Source: Nitrospiraceae bacterium (GTDB lineage Bacteria; Nitrospirota; Nitrospiria; Nitrospirales; Nitrospiraceae). From it: 8,377 nucleotides of DNA. The stretch is taken from positions 1-8,377 of the forward strand of contig JAICXS010000063.1 of NCBI GenBank assembly GCA_025934615.1, given 5' to 3'. The notes beneath the pieces are model-generated. The model searched no databases and was not told the origin of the DNA. It worked only from the letters and a program-made list of their open reading frames with translations. Positions 1 through 6,551 of this stretch are shown here, in pieces. Position 1 is the stretch's first letter. Each line of letters starts with the position of its first letter. A program made the position numbers and the translations under genes.

Positions 1-1497
1 ATAGGCTTTGATGAGTTCTCCTCGCAGTCCCAGCGGAATGCCCACAACAACAGCTTCTTTGACCTTGGGATGTCTGCACAGGACTTCTTCCACTTCGCGC
101 GGATAGACGTTCTCTCCACCTGATTTAATCATGTCCTTCTTACGATCTTCGATGTAAAAAAAGCCGTCGCTGTCCATCCTCGCCATATCGCCCGTGTACA
201 ACCAGCCGTCGCGCAGTACCTGTTGCGTTTCTTCAGGTCGATTCCAGTAGCCTTGCATAACTTGTGGCCCTCGAATGACCAGTTCCCCGACCTCCCCGGC
301 TGGTAGATCGCGCTGCCCGGTTTCAACGTCCCGGATCGCGACATCGGTATCTGCCAGCGGGAGTCCGATACTGCGACGACGGCGCTGGGCCTCAACCGGG
401 TGGATCGGATTGACATGGGTCACCGGCGAGGCTTCAGTCAACCCATAGCCCTCGACCAACCGCGCGCCCGTCAACGTTTCAAAGCGGCGCTGCACATCGG
501 GATGCAAAGGCCCGGCGCCGCTGATACACAGCCGAATCGACCGCAGATTATGTCCTTCCAAATGCTGATAATTATTGATCGCCGAATACATGGCCGGAAT
601 ACCGGGGAACACGGTGATCTGGTCCTGCTCGACCGTTTTCAACACCTCGCTGACTTGAAAGCGCGGCAGCAGCGTGAGGCAGCCCGCCACGCTGACGGAA
701 AGATTCTGGCATGCGCTCATCCCATACACATGAAAGAACGGAAGGACGGCCAGGAACTTCTCTTCCCCACTTCGCAGCGACGGCATCCAATGACGGCACT
801 GCAGCGTATTGGCGACGAGGTTGCGATGGGTCAACATCACGCCTTTGGGGATTCCGGTCGTGCCTCCCGTATATTGCAAGAGCGCCACATCATCCGGAGA
901 GACATGGACGGTCTGCTTTTCCGAAGCATGTTCCATGAGTGCACGCCAACGAATGGTTGCCGCGGAGTCTGGTACGCGATCTCGTTGTCGCTCCTTTCGC
1001 TTCACCCAGGGATAGAGCAGGCGCTTGAACCAAGGCAGATATTCTTCAGGTCCGGTGAGAATCACCCGCTTCAAACAGGTCCGACCGACCAATGGCGCAA
1101 TGCGAGCATAGAATTGGGGTAGGGCGATGATGGTATCGCAGCCGGCATCCGCTACTTGGTGCGCGATCTCCTGCTCGACATAAAGGGGATTAATAGGAGT
1201 GACCGAAGCACCGGCCTTCAGGCTGCCGAAATAGGCGATTACGGTTTGGGGAAGATTCGGCAGCATGACCCCGACGACCGCCCTCGCGCCCTCCCTTACA
1301 TGCGTAAGCGCATGCGCGAATCGAGTCGAGAGCCCATCCAGTTCTGCATATGAGACGGTGGCGCCGTAATAGCGAAGAGCGGGACGGGACGGGTGGTCCT
1401 TGGCAGCCGCTATGAGAAGATCCGGTACGACAAAATCCGGATATGACAAGGTCGGAGGTACATCGGAATCATAGTGCGCGGTCCAAACACGTTCCAT
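1..1497 (-). CDS. Long-chain fatty-acid–CoA ligase (AMP-binding, FadD-like), 3' end beyond window
   Basis: Acyl-adenylate-forming enzyme that would activate a fatty acid with ATP and CoA at the cytoplasmic membrane. I translated 499 uninterrupted codons from ATG at 1497 down to base 1 with no stop, so the gene is not broken; only the C-terminus is missing. Visible motifs: P-loop YTGGTTGIPKG (209-219), the A5 motif EGYGLTEASP (349-358), GWLYTGDMA (431-439) and the hinge DRKKDMIKSGGENVYPREVE (451-470). The C-terminal subdomain continues to GELIKAY at the window edge. The catalytic lysine near the C-terminus, expected within about 50-60 further residues, lies outside. The family's usual VPDxxRGE is here IPLGLRGE (487-494), a mild departure. 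No strong Shine-Dalgarno precedes the ATG, and an in-frame stop lies 13 codons upstream. The gene is divergent from the DUF192 gene. FadD-like specificity is inferred; another medium- or long-chain acid is possible. Confidence 0.9.
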   Translation of the reverse strand, partial: MERVWTAHYDSDVPPTLSYPDFVVPDLLIAAAKDHPSRPALRYYGATVSYAELDGLSTRFAHALTHVREGARAVVGVMLPNLPQTVIAYFGSLKAGASVTPINPLYVEQEIAHQVADAGCDTIIALPQFYARIAPLVGRTCLKRVILTGPEEYLPWFKRLLYPWVKRKERQRDRVPDSAATIRWRALMEHASEKQTVHVSPDDVALLQYTGGTTGIPKGVMLTHRNLVANTLQCRHWMPSLRSGEEKFLAVLPFFHVYGMSACQNLSVSVAGCLTLLPRFQVSEVLKTVEQDQITVFPGIPAMYSAINNYQHLEGHNLRSIRLCISGAGPLHPDVQRRFETLTGARLVEGYGLTEASPVTHVNPIHPVEAQRRRRSIGLPLADTDVAIRDVETGQRDLPAGEVGELVIRGPQVMQGYWNRPEETQQVLRDGWLYTGDMARMDSDGFFYIEDRKKDMIKSGGENVYPREVEEVLCRHPKVKEAVVVGIPLGLRGELIKAY

Positions 1498-1511
1498 GGA
1501 TGTTCCGAGGC

Positions 1512-1540
1512 TTGACGATTCGATCAATGACCGTTAGGAT
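1512..1540 (+). promoter_or_regulatory. Candidate sigma70 promoter for the DUF192 gene
   Basis: TTGACG (1512-1517) and TAGGAT (1535-1540) are separated by exactly 17 bases, a good match to the -35/-10 pattern. The -10 box ends only 6 bases before the ATG at 1547. Transcription would therefore start at or next to the start codon, giving a leaderless message. The same AGGAT could instead serve as a Shine-Dalgarno (AGGA, about 7 bases from the ATG) on a longer transcript. The sequence alone does not decide. Confidence 0.45.
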
Positions 1541-1546
1541 CGACCC

Positions 1547-2017
1547 ATGTTATTCCCGATGAGATGCAGGCTGCTCTTCATGTGTCTCCTGACCTTGTCG
1601 CTTTGCCCGCACGCTCTCGCCATGGCTGCACAAGACGGGCTTGTTCAGATTTCGACGCCCAACGGCGCCACCATACAGGCGGAGATCGCCGATACGACCG
1701 AGAAGCGCGCCAAAGGGTTAATGTATCGGGATTCTCTCGCGAAAGACCGCGGGATGCTCTTTACCTTCGCCGAACCTCAACTGTGGACGTTTTGGATGAA
1801 AAACACCCGAATCTCATTGGACATCATCTGGATGGACGGCAAAAAGCGAATCGTCCACATCGAGCGCAATGTCCCCACCTGCCCGCGCACCGACGACGGA
1901 TGCCCTCAGTATCAGCCCAATGACCATGCGGTCTACGTCTTGGAACTAGCGGCCGGCGTAGCCGACGCGTTGAAACTCCAACGCGGCTCCGTCTTGAAGT
2001 TCCAAACCCCTTCCTAA
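1547..2017 (+). CDS. Secreted DUF192 family protein
   Basis: A 156-residue protein. Residues 1 to about 26 are a typical Sec signal peptide: basic MRCR, hydrophobic LLFMCLLTLSLC, then a PHALA-type cleavage region. The mature protein would act in the periplasm or outside the cell. The rest is one DUF192 domain, recognised by the block KRAKGLMYRDSL (about 53-64), then GMLFTF, the aromatic FWMKNT motif with SLDIIWMD close behind, and a C-terminal VLELAAGVADALKL segment ending in GSVLKF. DUF192 proteins are small beta-rich proteins of unknown biochemical role, so I give no function. An in-frame ATG at 1559 (MRCRLL) would also leave a good signal peptide and is a plausible alternative start. The gene stands alone, divergent from the acyl-CoA ligase and convergent with the ppGpp synthetase gene. 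Confidence 0.88.
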   Translation: MLFPMRCRLLFMCLLTLSLCPHALAMAAQDGLVQISTPNGATIQAEIADTTEKRAKGLMYRDSLAKDRGMLFTFAEPQLWTFWMKNTRISLDIIWMDGKKRIVHIERNVPTCPRTDDGCPQYQPNDHAVYVLELAAGVADALKLQRGSVLKFQTPS

Positions 2018-2072
2018 GACGTTTCGTTAATCGTCAATCGAAAAATACTTCTTGCCGATGAGGGGATAACAT

Positions 2073-2196
2073 CAGGCTGCTCCAAACGGCCATCCAGCAA
2101 GGCCGCAGGCGAGGCCAAACCGGAGGCGTAGCCTTGGGCTACGGTGAGGATTCGGCCGACCCGAGAACGAAGCTGGGGGCCGTTTTCAGCAGCCTG
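2073..2196. repeat. Structured palindromic intergenic element (REP/MITE-like)
   Basis: The outer arms 2073-2098 (CAGGCTGCTCCAAACGGCC, then ATCCAGC) and 2172-2196 (GCTGGGGGCCGTTTTCAGCA, then GCCTG) are inverted copies over about 25 bases, with a few mismatches and a one-base gap. In the middle sits a perfect hairpin, CGTAGCC-TTG-GGCTACG (2127-2143). The whole can fold into one long cruciform or stem-loop of about 125 bases. It fills the gap between two convergent genes and its right arm ends 2 bases beyond the rel stop codon, so it may also end or protect both transcripts. I recall elements of the same design, with CAGGCTGCT-type ends, in Nitrospira intergenic regions. That is memory, not a search. 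A 66-codon reading frame across it looks spurious. Confidence 0.7.
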
Positions 2197-2198
2197 CC

Positions 2199-4370
2199 TC
2201 ATCTGGCTTGCCACGCGCGCACCCGCCGTGCGCGAATCACACCATCCACTCGTTCGATCGCTTTCAACACCCGGTCCAAATGGGCCGTATCGTTGACCTC
2301 GATGACAAAGTCAAGTTGGGCCTTTTGGTCTTCACGCGTGGTAATTTCGGCTCGACTGATGTTCGCCTCGCTTTCGGAAATAGACGCCGACACATTGGCC
2401 AACACCCCTGTCTTGTCCACGGCCAGCACCGACACTTTCACCCCGTGAATGCTCGGCGCGCTCGTGTCCCATTCCACGTCGACCAACCGCTCCTTATCAT
2501 AATCCAAAGCTTCCAGGTTCGGGCACCCGACGGAGTGAATAGTCAGTCCCCGGCCGCGCGTAATGTATCCGACGATTCGATCGCCCGGAACCGGATTGCA
2601 ACACCGAGATAATTGCATCAAAAGATCTCGGCCACCACTTACCTTGACTCCCTTTTCAACCGGTTTTGGCACCCCAGACTTTGCCGTCTCTTCTACCGTA
2701 GGCGCGCGGTCGCCGCCTGGACGGGGAATCAACCGGCTGATGACCTGTGCAGTCGGCAATCGTCCGTAGCCGACGGCCGCGGCCAGTTCATCCGCCGATT
2801 CGCATCCCAAGTCACGCGCCACCAGTAATAACCGGTCGGACTTGAACAGTTGCGCCGGCGGCAGATCGTGGCGGCGGAATTCACGTTCCAACAAGCGGCG
2901 ACCGATTTCCACGCTGCGCTTTTGTTCCTCGATCTTGAGCCAATGTTTGATCTTCGTCTTGGCGCGCGAGGTACGGACGAACTTCAGCCAATCCTTATGG
3001 GGAACCTGTGTCGGGGCAGTCAAAATCTCCACCGCGTCCCCGCTGCTCAATTGATGCTTCAGCGGCACAATCTTGCCGTTGACCTTTGCGCCGACACAAT
3101 GGTCCCCGACTTCGGTGTGGATGGCATAGGCAAAATCGACCGGCGTAGACCCCTTCGGCATTTCCTTGACCAGTCCTTTGGGCGTGAACACGTAGACGAC
3201 ATCGTGGAACAGGTCCAGCTTGACGGTGTCCATGAACTGCCGGTTGTCGGCCAAATCCTGATGCCATTCGACGAACTGGCGGAGCCAACTGAACACCTTG
3301 CCGTCCTTGTCATCGACCTGGCCGCGCTCCTTGTACTTCCAATGGGCCGCAATCCCGTAATCCGCAATGCGGTGCATCTCCTCCGTGCGAATTTGAAATT
3401 CGACGTGCTCGCCTTTGGGGCCGACGACCGTGGTATGGAGCGATTGATAGAGATTGGATTTGGGAATCGCGATGTAGTCCTTGAAGCGCCCGGGAACCGG
3501 TCTCCATAACGAATGGATCAACCCCAAGACCGCATAGCAGTTCATCTTCGTGTCGGTAATCACGCGGATGGCGGTGAGATCGTAGACCTCTTCGAACGAA
3601 ATCGACTGGCGCTCCATTTTCTGATAAATGCCGAACAAATGCTTGGGACGGCCCTGGACTTCGCACGGGAGGCCATTCTCCGCCAGCGCAGCCTGTACTT
3701 GGTTCGCGACCTCCTGGATGTATGCTTGCCGGTCTTCATCGCGCTTGGCGACGCGAAGCTTGAGCATGGCATACACATCCGGCTTCAGATATTTGAGGCA
3801 CAGGTCTTCCAATTCATTCTTGATCCAGCCGATGCCGAGCCGGTTCGCCAACGGCGCATAGATCTCCAACGTTTCTTGCGCAATCTGCTGCCGCTTGGTT
3901 TCATGCAAGTGCTCCAGCGTGCGCATGTTATGCACCCGATCGGCCAGTTTGATGAGCACCACCCTGATGTCATCGGCCATCGAGAGCACCATCTTGCGAA
4001 AGTTCTCGGCTTGCTTCTCCTCATAGTTCCGAAATTGGATTTTCCCAATTTTCGTGACTCCATCCACCAGACGGGCGACATCCTTCCCGAATAGTTGCTC
4101 CAACTCACCAGGTGTGGCCAGCGTATCTTCCAGCGTATCGTGCAGTAGCCCCGCGACAACGGCCGTCACATCGGACCGCAGCGCCGTCAATAATCCGGCG
4201 ACGGCCAAAGGGTGTTGAAGGTACGGTTCGCCGGATTGGCGCATCTGCCCGGCATGGGCCTTTGCGGAAAATTCATACGCGCGCCGGACGAAATCGGATT
4301 CCGCGTCGGGATTATAGCTCTGCAGACGCCTGATGAGCTGATCGAGATCCGTGATGGTATCGTACGGCAT
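2199..4370 (-). CDS. Bifunctional (p)ppGpp synthetase/hydrolase, Rel/SpoT type
   Basis: Makes (p)ppGpp from ATP and GTP/GDP and degrades it, setting the stringent response. The 723 residues are the usual full length. Order of domains: HD hydrolase (about 30-160) with H53, the H77-D78 pair, E81-D82 and D144 in KLADRVHNMR; synthetase (about 235-350) with GRFKDYIAIPK and YQSLHT; TGS (about 390-452); helical linker; conserved-cysteine segment with C590-C591, H612 and C616; ACT domain (about 644-716). The hydrolase residues are all present. The synthetase carries RFKD (295-298), the RxKD form found in bifunctional enzymes rather than the ExDD of monofunctional RelA, so both activities are expected. 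The ATG lies one base after the recJ stop (TAA-T-ATG) with no Shine-Dalgarno nearby, so translation is probably coupled to recJ. The symbol is left blank because rel, relA and spoT are all used for this type. Confidence 0.95.
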   Translation of the reverse strand: MPYDTITDLDQLIRRLQSYNPDAESDFVRRAYEFSAKAHAGQMRQSGEPYLQHPLAVAGLLTALRSDVTAVVAGLLHDTLEDTLATPGELEQLFGKDVARLVDGVTKIGKIQFRNYEEKQAENFRKMVLSMADDIRVVLIKLADRVHNMRTLEHLHETKRQQIAQETLEIYAPLANRLGIGWIKNELEDLCLKYLKPDVYAMLKLRVAKRDEDRQAYIQEVANQVQAALAENGLPCEVQGRPKHLFGIYQKMERQSISFEEVYDLTAIRVITDTKMNCYAVLGLIHSLWRPVPGRFKDYIAIPKSNLYQSLHTTVVGPKGEHVEFQIRTEEMHRIADYGIAAHWKYKERGQVDDKDGKVFSWLRQFVEWHQDLADNRQFMDTVKLDLFHDVVYVFTPKGLVKEMPKGSTPVDFAYAIHTEVGDHCVGAKVNGKIVPLKHQLSSGDAVEILTAPTQVPHKDWLKFVRTSRAKTKIKHWLKIEEQKRSVEIGRRLLEREFRRHDLPPAQLFKSDRLLLVARDLGCESADELAAAVGYGRLPTAQVISRLIPRPGGDRAPTVEETAKSGVPKPVEKGVKVSGGRDLLMQLSRCCNPVPGDRIVGYITRGRGLTIHSVGCPNLEALDYDKERLVDVEWDTSAPSIHGVKVSVLAVDKTGVLANVSASISESEANISRAEITTREDQKAQLDFVIEVNDTAHLDRVLKAIERVDGVIRARRVRAWQAR

Positions 4371-4371
4371 A

Positions 4372-6078
4372 TTAAGAAGGCCGGCAGGCCCGAAGATCCT
4401 TGATCCGTAGCTGAATACGATCGAATCCGTTCCACCGATTCAGTTCAGGTATGCAGGCAAGATCAATCGAAGCCTTCGATGACAGTCCCCGTTGCGCCAA
4501 TAATTCCCCCAAGCGAAACCCAATGCTTTCAACCGGCATCGAACCCGGTTGGCGAACCACCAGTTTTAAATGTCCTTCGCCGACCACCCGCACGTCGAGC
4601 ATTGTCAGGTTGCGGACAACAAAGACCGGCTCAGGATTACCGGCTCCAAACGGATGAAGAAGGCCTAACTCACGCACAGCACGAGGACCTACGTCCATCA
4701 GCTTAACCTCCGCATCTACGTGAAGCAAGGGAGTGCGGCCATGCTGGGCATCCCACCGCGCAGCGACGTCTTGGAATCGCTCGACAAACTCCGGCAGGCG
4801 GGACTCCTCGATCGTCAGACCCGCGGCCGCGGGATGGCCGCCATAGCCTTTCAAAAGATCGCGACATTCCGAGAGCGCTTGGTAGAGATCGAACCCCGGG
4901 ACGCTCCGCGCTGACCCTTTGCCAAGGCCCTGTTCATTGATCGCAATCACGACCGCCGGCCGGTGATATCGTTCCACAAGCCGGGCCGCCACAATGCCGA
5001 CCACTCCGAGATGCCACTTGCGCGACGCAACCACAAGGGCAGCCGAAGTCGTCTTCGAGTCCACCGCAGCGAGGGCTTCCGCTACAGTCTGCTGTTCGAT
5101 GGCCTGGCGCTCGCGATTGAGTTGCTCCAATTGTCCGGCTAGCTGTTGCGCTTCCTCTTCCGACTCGGTCGTCAAGAGCCGTACGCCTAAGTCAGCATGG
5201 GCCAATCGGCCGGCCGCATTGATCCGAGGCGCTAGGCGGAATGCAATGGTTTCGGCGGTACAGACTCGTTCGACGCCGGCCGCCGATTTCAACGCATTGA
5301 TGCCCGGTCGTACGCCGCGCGAGATGAGGTCCAACCCTTGGCGCACAAGATATCGATTCTCATCTTGCAAGGGAACCACATCCGCCACCGTAGCCAGCGC
5401 CACGAGATCGAGCAACGATTCCAGCGTGACCGATCCACTGCCATATTTCGTCTGGTACGCTTGCACCACCTTATAGGCTAGGCCCGCTGAGCACAGCCCG
5501 GGAAACGGATAGCGCGAGTCCCTTCGATAGGGGTTCATAACCGCAAAGGCCGGCGGCAAGAGTTCTTCACCTTGGTGATGATCGGTGATAATAACGTCAA
5601 GCCCAAGGCGGCATGCCGCTTCGACTTCGCGGTGCGCCGTCGTACCGCAATCCGAGGTCACGAGCAGCGTCACCCCATCGCCATGCAACCGGGCGAGCGC
5701 CGATTCATTCAACCCATAGCCTTCTCGTAAGCGATGGGGAATATACCAGCTCACATTCGCGCCGAGGCGGCTGAAAAAGAGCACATACAGGCTTGTGGCC
5801 GACATGCCGTCGACGTCGTAGTCGCCGTAAAAACAGATCCGCTCCCCGGTTTGGACGGCACGATGCAACCGATCGACGGCTTGTTCGATGTCAGGGATCA
5901 GAAACGGATCATGCGTCGCGCCCTGATGGGGACTCAGCCACCGATCCGCCTCTACTTTGGTGCTGATACCGCGAGCCAGAAGAACCGACGCCGTCAAGGG
6001 GGAAATGGCAAGAAGAGAGGCCAACGCCATCTGTTCTCGCAGATCGACATGACGCAAGATCCATTGCTTAGGAAGCAT
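4372..6078 (-). CDS. recJ: Single-stranded-DNA-specific 5'-3' exonuclease RecJ
   Basis: A DHH-superfamily nuclease that degrades single-stranded DNA 5' to 3' in recombination (RecF pathway) and mismatch and base-excision repair, in the cytoplasm. The 568 residues are family-typical. Catalytic-core motifs: DYDVDG (86-91), SDCGTTAHRE (142-151), DHH (166-168) and VADVVPL (231-237); the metal-binding aspartates and histidines are all there. RLAPRINAAGRL (281-292) follows. The DHHA1 domain holds GYGGHPAAAG (411-420) with its GGH. The C-terminal OB-fold region has HPFGAGNPEPVF (475-486). A glutamine/glutamate-rich helix (about 305-335) links the two halves. The start is supported by AAGGAG (6088-6083), 4 bases before the ATG, and by a promoter just upstream. 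It is the first gene of an operon with the ppGpp synthetase gene. Confidence 0.95.
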   Translation of the reverse strand: MLPKQWILRHVDLREQMALASLLAISPLTASVLLARGISTKVEADRWLSPHQGATHDPFLIPDIEQAVDRLHRAVQTGERICFYGDYDVDGMSATSLYVLFFSRLGANVSWYIPHRLREGYGLNESALARLHGDGVTLLVTSDCGTTAHREVEAACRLGLDVIITDHHQGEELLPPAFAVMNPYRRDSRYPFPGLCSAGLAYKVVQAYQTKYGSGSVTLESLLDLVALATVADVVPLQDENRYLVRQGLDLISRGVRPGINALKSAAGVERVCTAETIAFRLAPRINAAGRLAHADLGVRLLTTESEEEAQQLAGQLEQLNRERQAIEQQTVAEALAAVDSKTTSAALVVASRKWHLGVVGIVAARLVERYHRPAVVIAINEQGLGKGSARSVPGFDLYQALSECRDLLKGYGGHPAAAGLTIEESRLPEFVERFQDVAARWDAQHGRTPLLHVDAEVKLMDVGPRAVRELGLLHPFGAGNPEPVFVVRNLTMLDVRVVGEGHLKLVVRQPGSMPVESIGFRLGELLAQRGLSSKASIDLACIPELNRWNGFDRIQLRIKDLRACRPS

Positions 6079-6082
6079 GCCG

Positions 6083-6088
6083 CTCCTT
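6083..6088 (-). promoter_or_regulatory. Ribosome binding site of recJ
   Basis: AAGGAG on the minus strand, 4 bases ahead of the ATG at 6078. The spacing is short but the match is strong, and it fixes the recJ start. Confidence 0.75.
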
Positions 6089-6128
6089 GAGATACACGGA
6101 TGGAAGAAAACAGGGCAACCCTGCGCGA

Positions 6129-6157
6129 ATACTAGTCAGCCAAGATATCTTTGTCAA
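6129..6157 (-). promoter_or_regulatory. Sigma70-type promoter of the recJ–rel operon
   Basis: A perfect -35 box TTGACA (6157-6152) and a -10 box TAGTAT (6134-6129) are spaced by 17 bases, pointing at recJ. Transcription would begin near 6122, leaving a leader of about 44 bases. The spacer contains the perfect 10-base palindrome AAGATATCTT (6142-6151), a possible repressor site. The leader's first bases can form a short hairpin, CAGGG-TTG-CCCTG (6123-6111), followed by TTTT. This is one of the closest promoter matches in the window. Confidence 0.75.
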
Positions 6158-6234
6158 ACAGACGGAGCGAGTATGGACGGTTGGGTGAGAAGAAGATTTC
6201 AGCGACGGGACAGATCACAGAACGGAAGAACGTT

Positions 6235-6265
6235 AAAAAAAAGCGGGCTACTCCCCGCCTTTTTG
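6235..6265 (-). terminator. Intrinsic terminator of pup, overlapping its last codons
   Basis: Read on the minus strand: GCGGG (6258-6254), a 6-base loop, CCCGC (6247-6243), then eight T (6242-6235). A G·U pair and an A-tract/T-tract pairing extend the stem outward. The pup stop codon TAG (6250-6248) falls in the loop and the codons for the last residues (K-G-G-E) supply most of the upstream arm. On the plus strand the same hairpin is followed by TTTTT, so weak two-way function is possible. Confidence 0.85.
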
Positions 6266-6445
6266 CACATAGTTCTTCACGAATTCTTCGGCATTCTCTT
6301 CCAGCACATCGTCGATTTCATCGACGAGCTTATCGATATCTTCTTTCAGTTTTTTTCCGGTTTCAGTGACCTTGGGATTCGGTTTGACCTCTTCCTTGGC
6401 CTGCGTGTCCTTTCGAGATTCCGGCCTCCGCTCTTGTTTTTCCAT
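6248..6445 (-). CDS. pup: Prokaryotic ubiquitin-like protein Pup
   Basis: A 65-residue protein tag that PafA ligates to lysines of target proteins, marking them for the Mpa/ARC-fed 20S proteasome. Residues 1 to about 30 are charged and low in hydrophobics (disordered). Residues about 32-60 form the family's helix with DEIDDVLEENAEEFVKNYV, nearly the same as actinobacterial Pup as I remember it. The tail is QKGGE. Pup from many actinobacteria ends in GGQ and must be deamidated by Dop; here the C-terminal residue is already Glu65, so it should be ligation-ready as made. K62 matches the lysine before Gly-Gly in Mycobacterium Pup. The start is set by TAGGAGGA-type Shine-Dalgarno bases 7 bases upstream. 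Own promoter and terminator make it monocistronic. No proteasome, pafA, dop or mpa gene is in the window. The C-terminus argues against the divergent UBact family. Confidence 0.93.
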   Translation of the reverse strand: MEKQERRPESRKDTQAKEEVKPNPKVTETGKKLKEDIDKLVDEIDDVLEENAEEFVKNYVQKGGE

Positions 6446-6452
6446 GGGGAGT

Positions 6453-6458
6453 CCTCCT
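6453..6458 (-). promoter_or_regulatory. Strong ribosome binding site of pup
   Basis: AGGAGG on the minus strand, 7 bases before the ATG at 6445. This is the best Shine-Dalgarno in the window and suggests Pup is made in quantity. Confidence 0.85.
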
Positions 6459-6487
6459 AGTGGACAGGCTATCGTTCAGTTGACTTT

Positions 6488-6516
6488 ACCATACCCCACG
6501 GCCACAGGCTCGTCAA
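6488..6516 (-). promoter_or_regulatory. Sigma70-type promoter of pup
   Basis: TTGACG (6516-6511) and TATGGT (6493-6488) with a 17-base spacer, inside the 106-base gap between hppA and pup. The predicted start near 6481 gives a leader of about 36 bases containing the strong Shine-Dalgarno. I see no obvious terminator after hppA, so read-through from hppA into pup is possible as well. Confidence 0.7.
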
Positions 6517-6551
6517 GCAGTGCACGACCGACGCCGAAATACTTCAAACAC

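Noticed and set aside
1..1497. Apparent lack of a long gene on the left, with only short frames such as 400-1122 on the plus strand
   Set aside because: The minus strand has one unbroken 499-codon acyl-CoA ligase frame that simply runs off the window. The plus-strand frames have no recognisable motifs and are shadows of it.
1567..1576. CAGGCTGCTC in the DUF192 signal-peptide codons, identical to the end of the 2073-2196 element
   Set aside because: Only 10 bases match, with no partner arm nearby, and they encode ordinary signal-peptide residues. Chance is enough to explain it.
2014..2214. A 66-codon minus-strand frame across the intergenic palindrome
   Set aside because: It lies almost wholly in the repeat and has no ribosome site or family likeness. 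Frames through such palindromes are common false genes.
2199..4370. Long plus-strand frames inside rel (for example 2850-3509 and 3513-4094)
   Set aside because: They are antisense to a complete, motif-rich gene and show no family motifs or ribosome sites.
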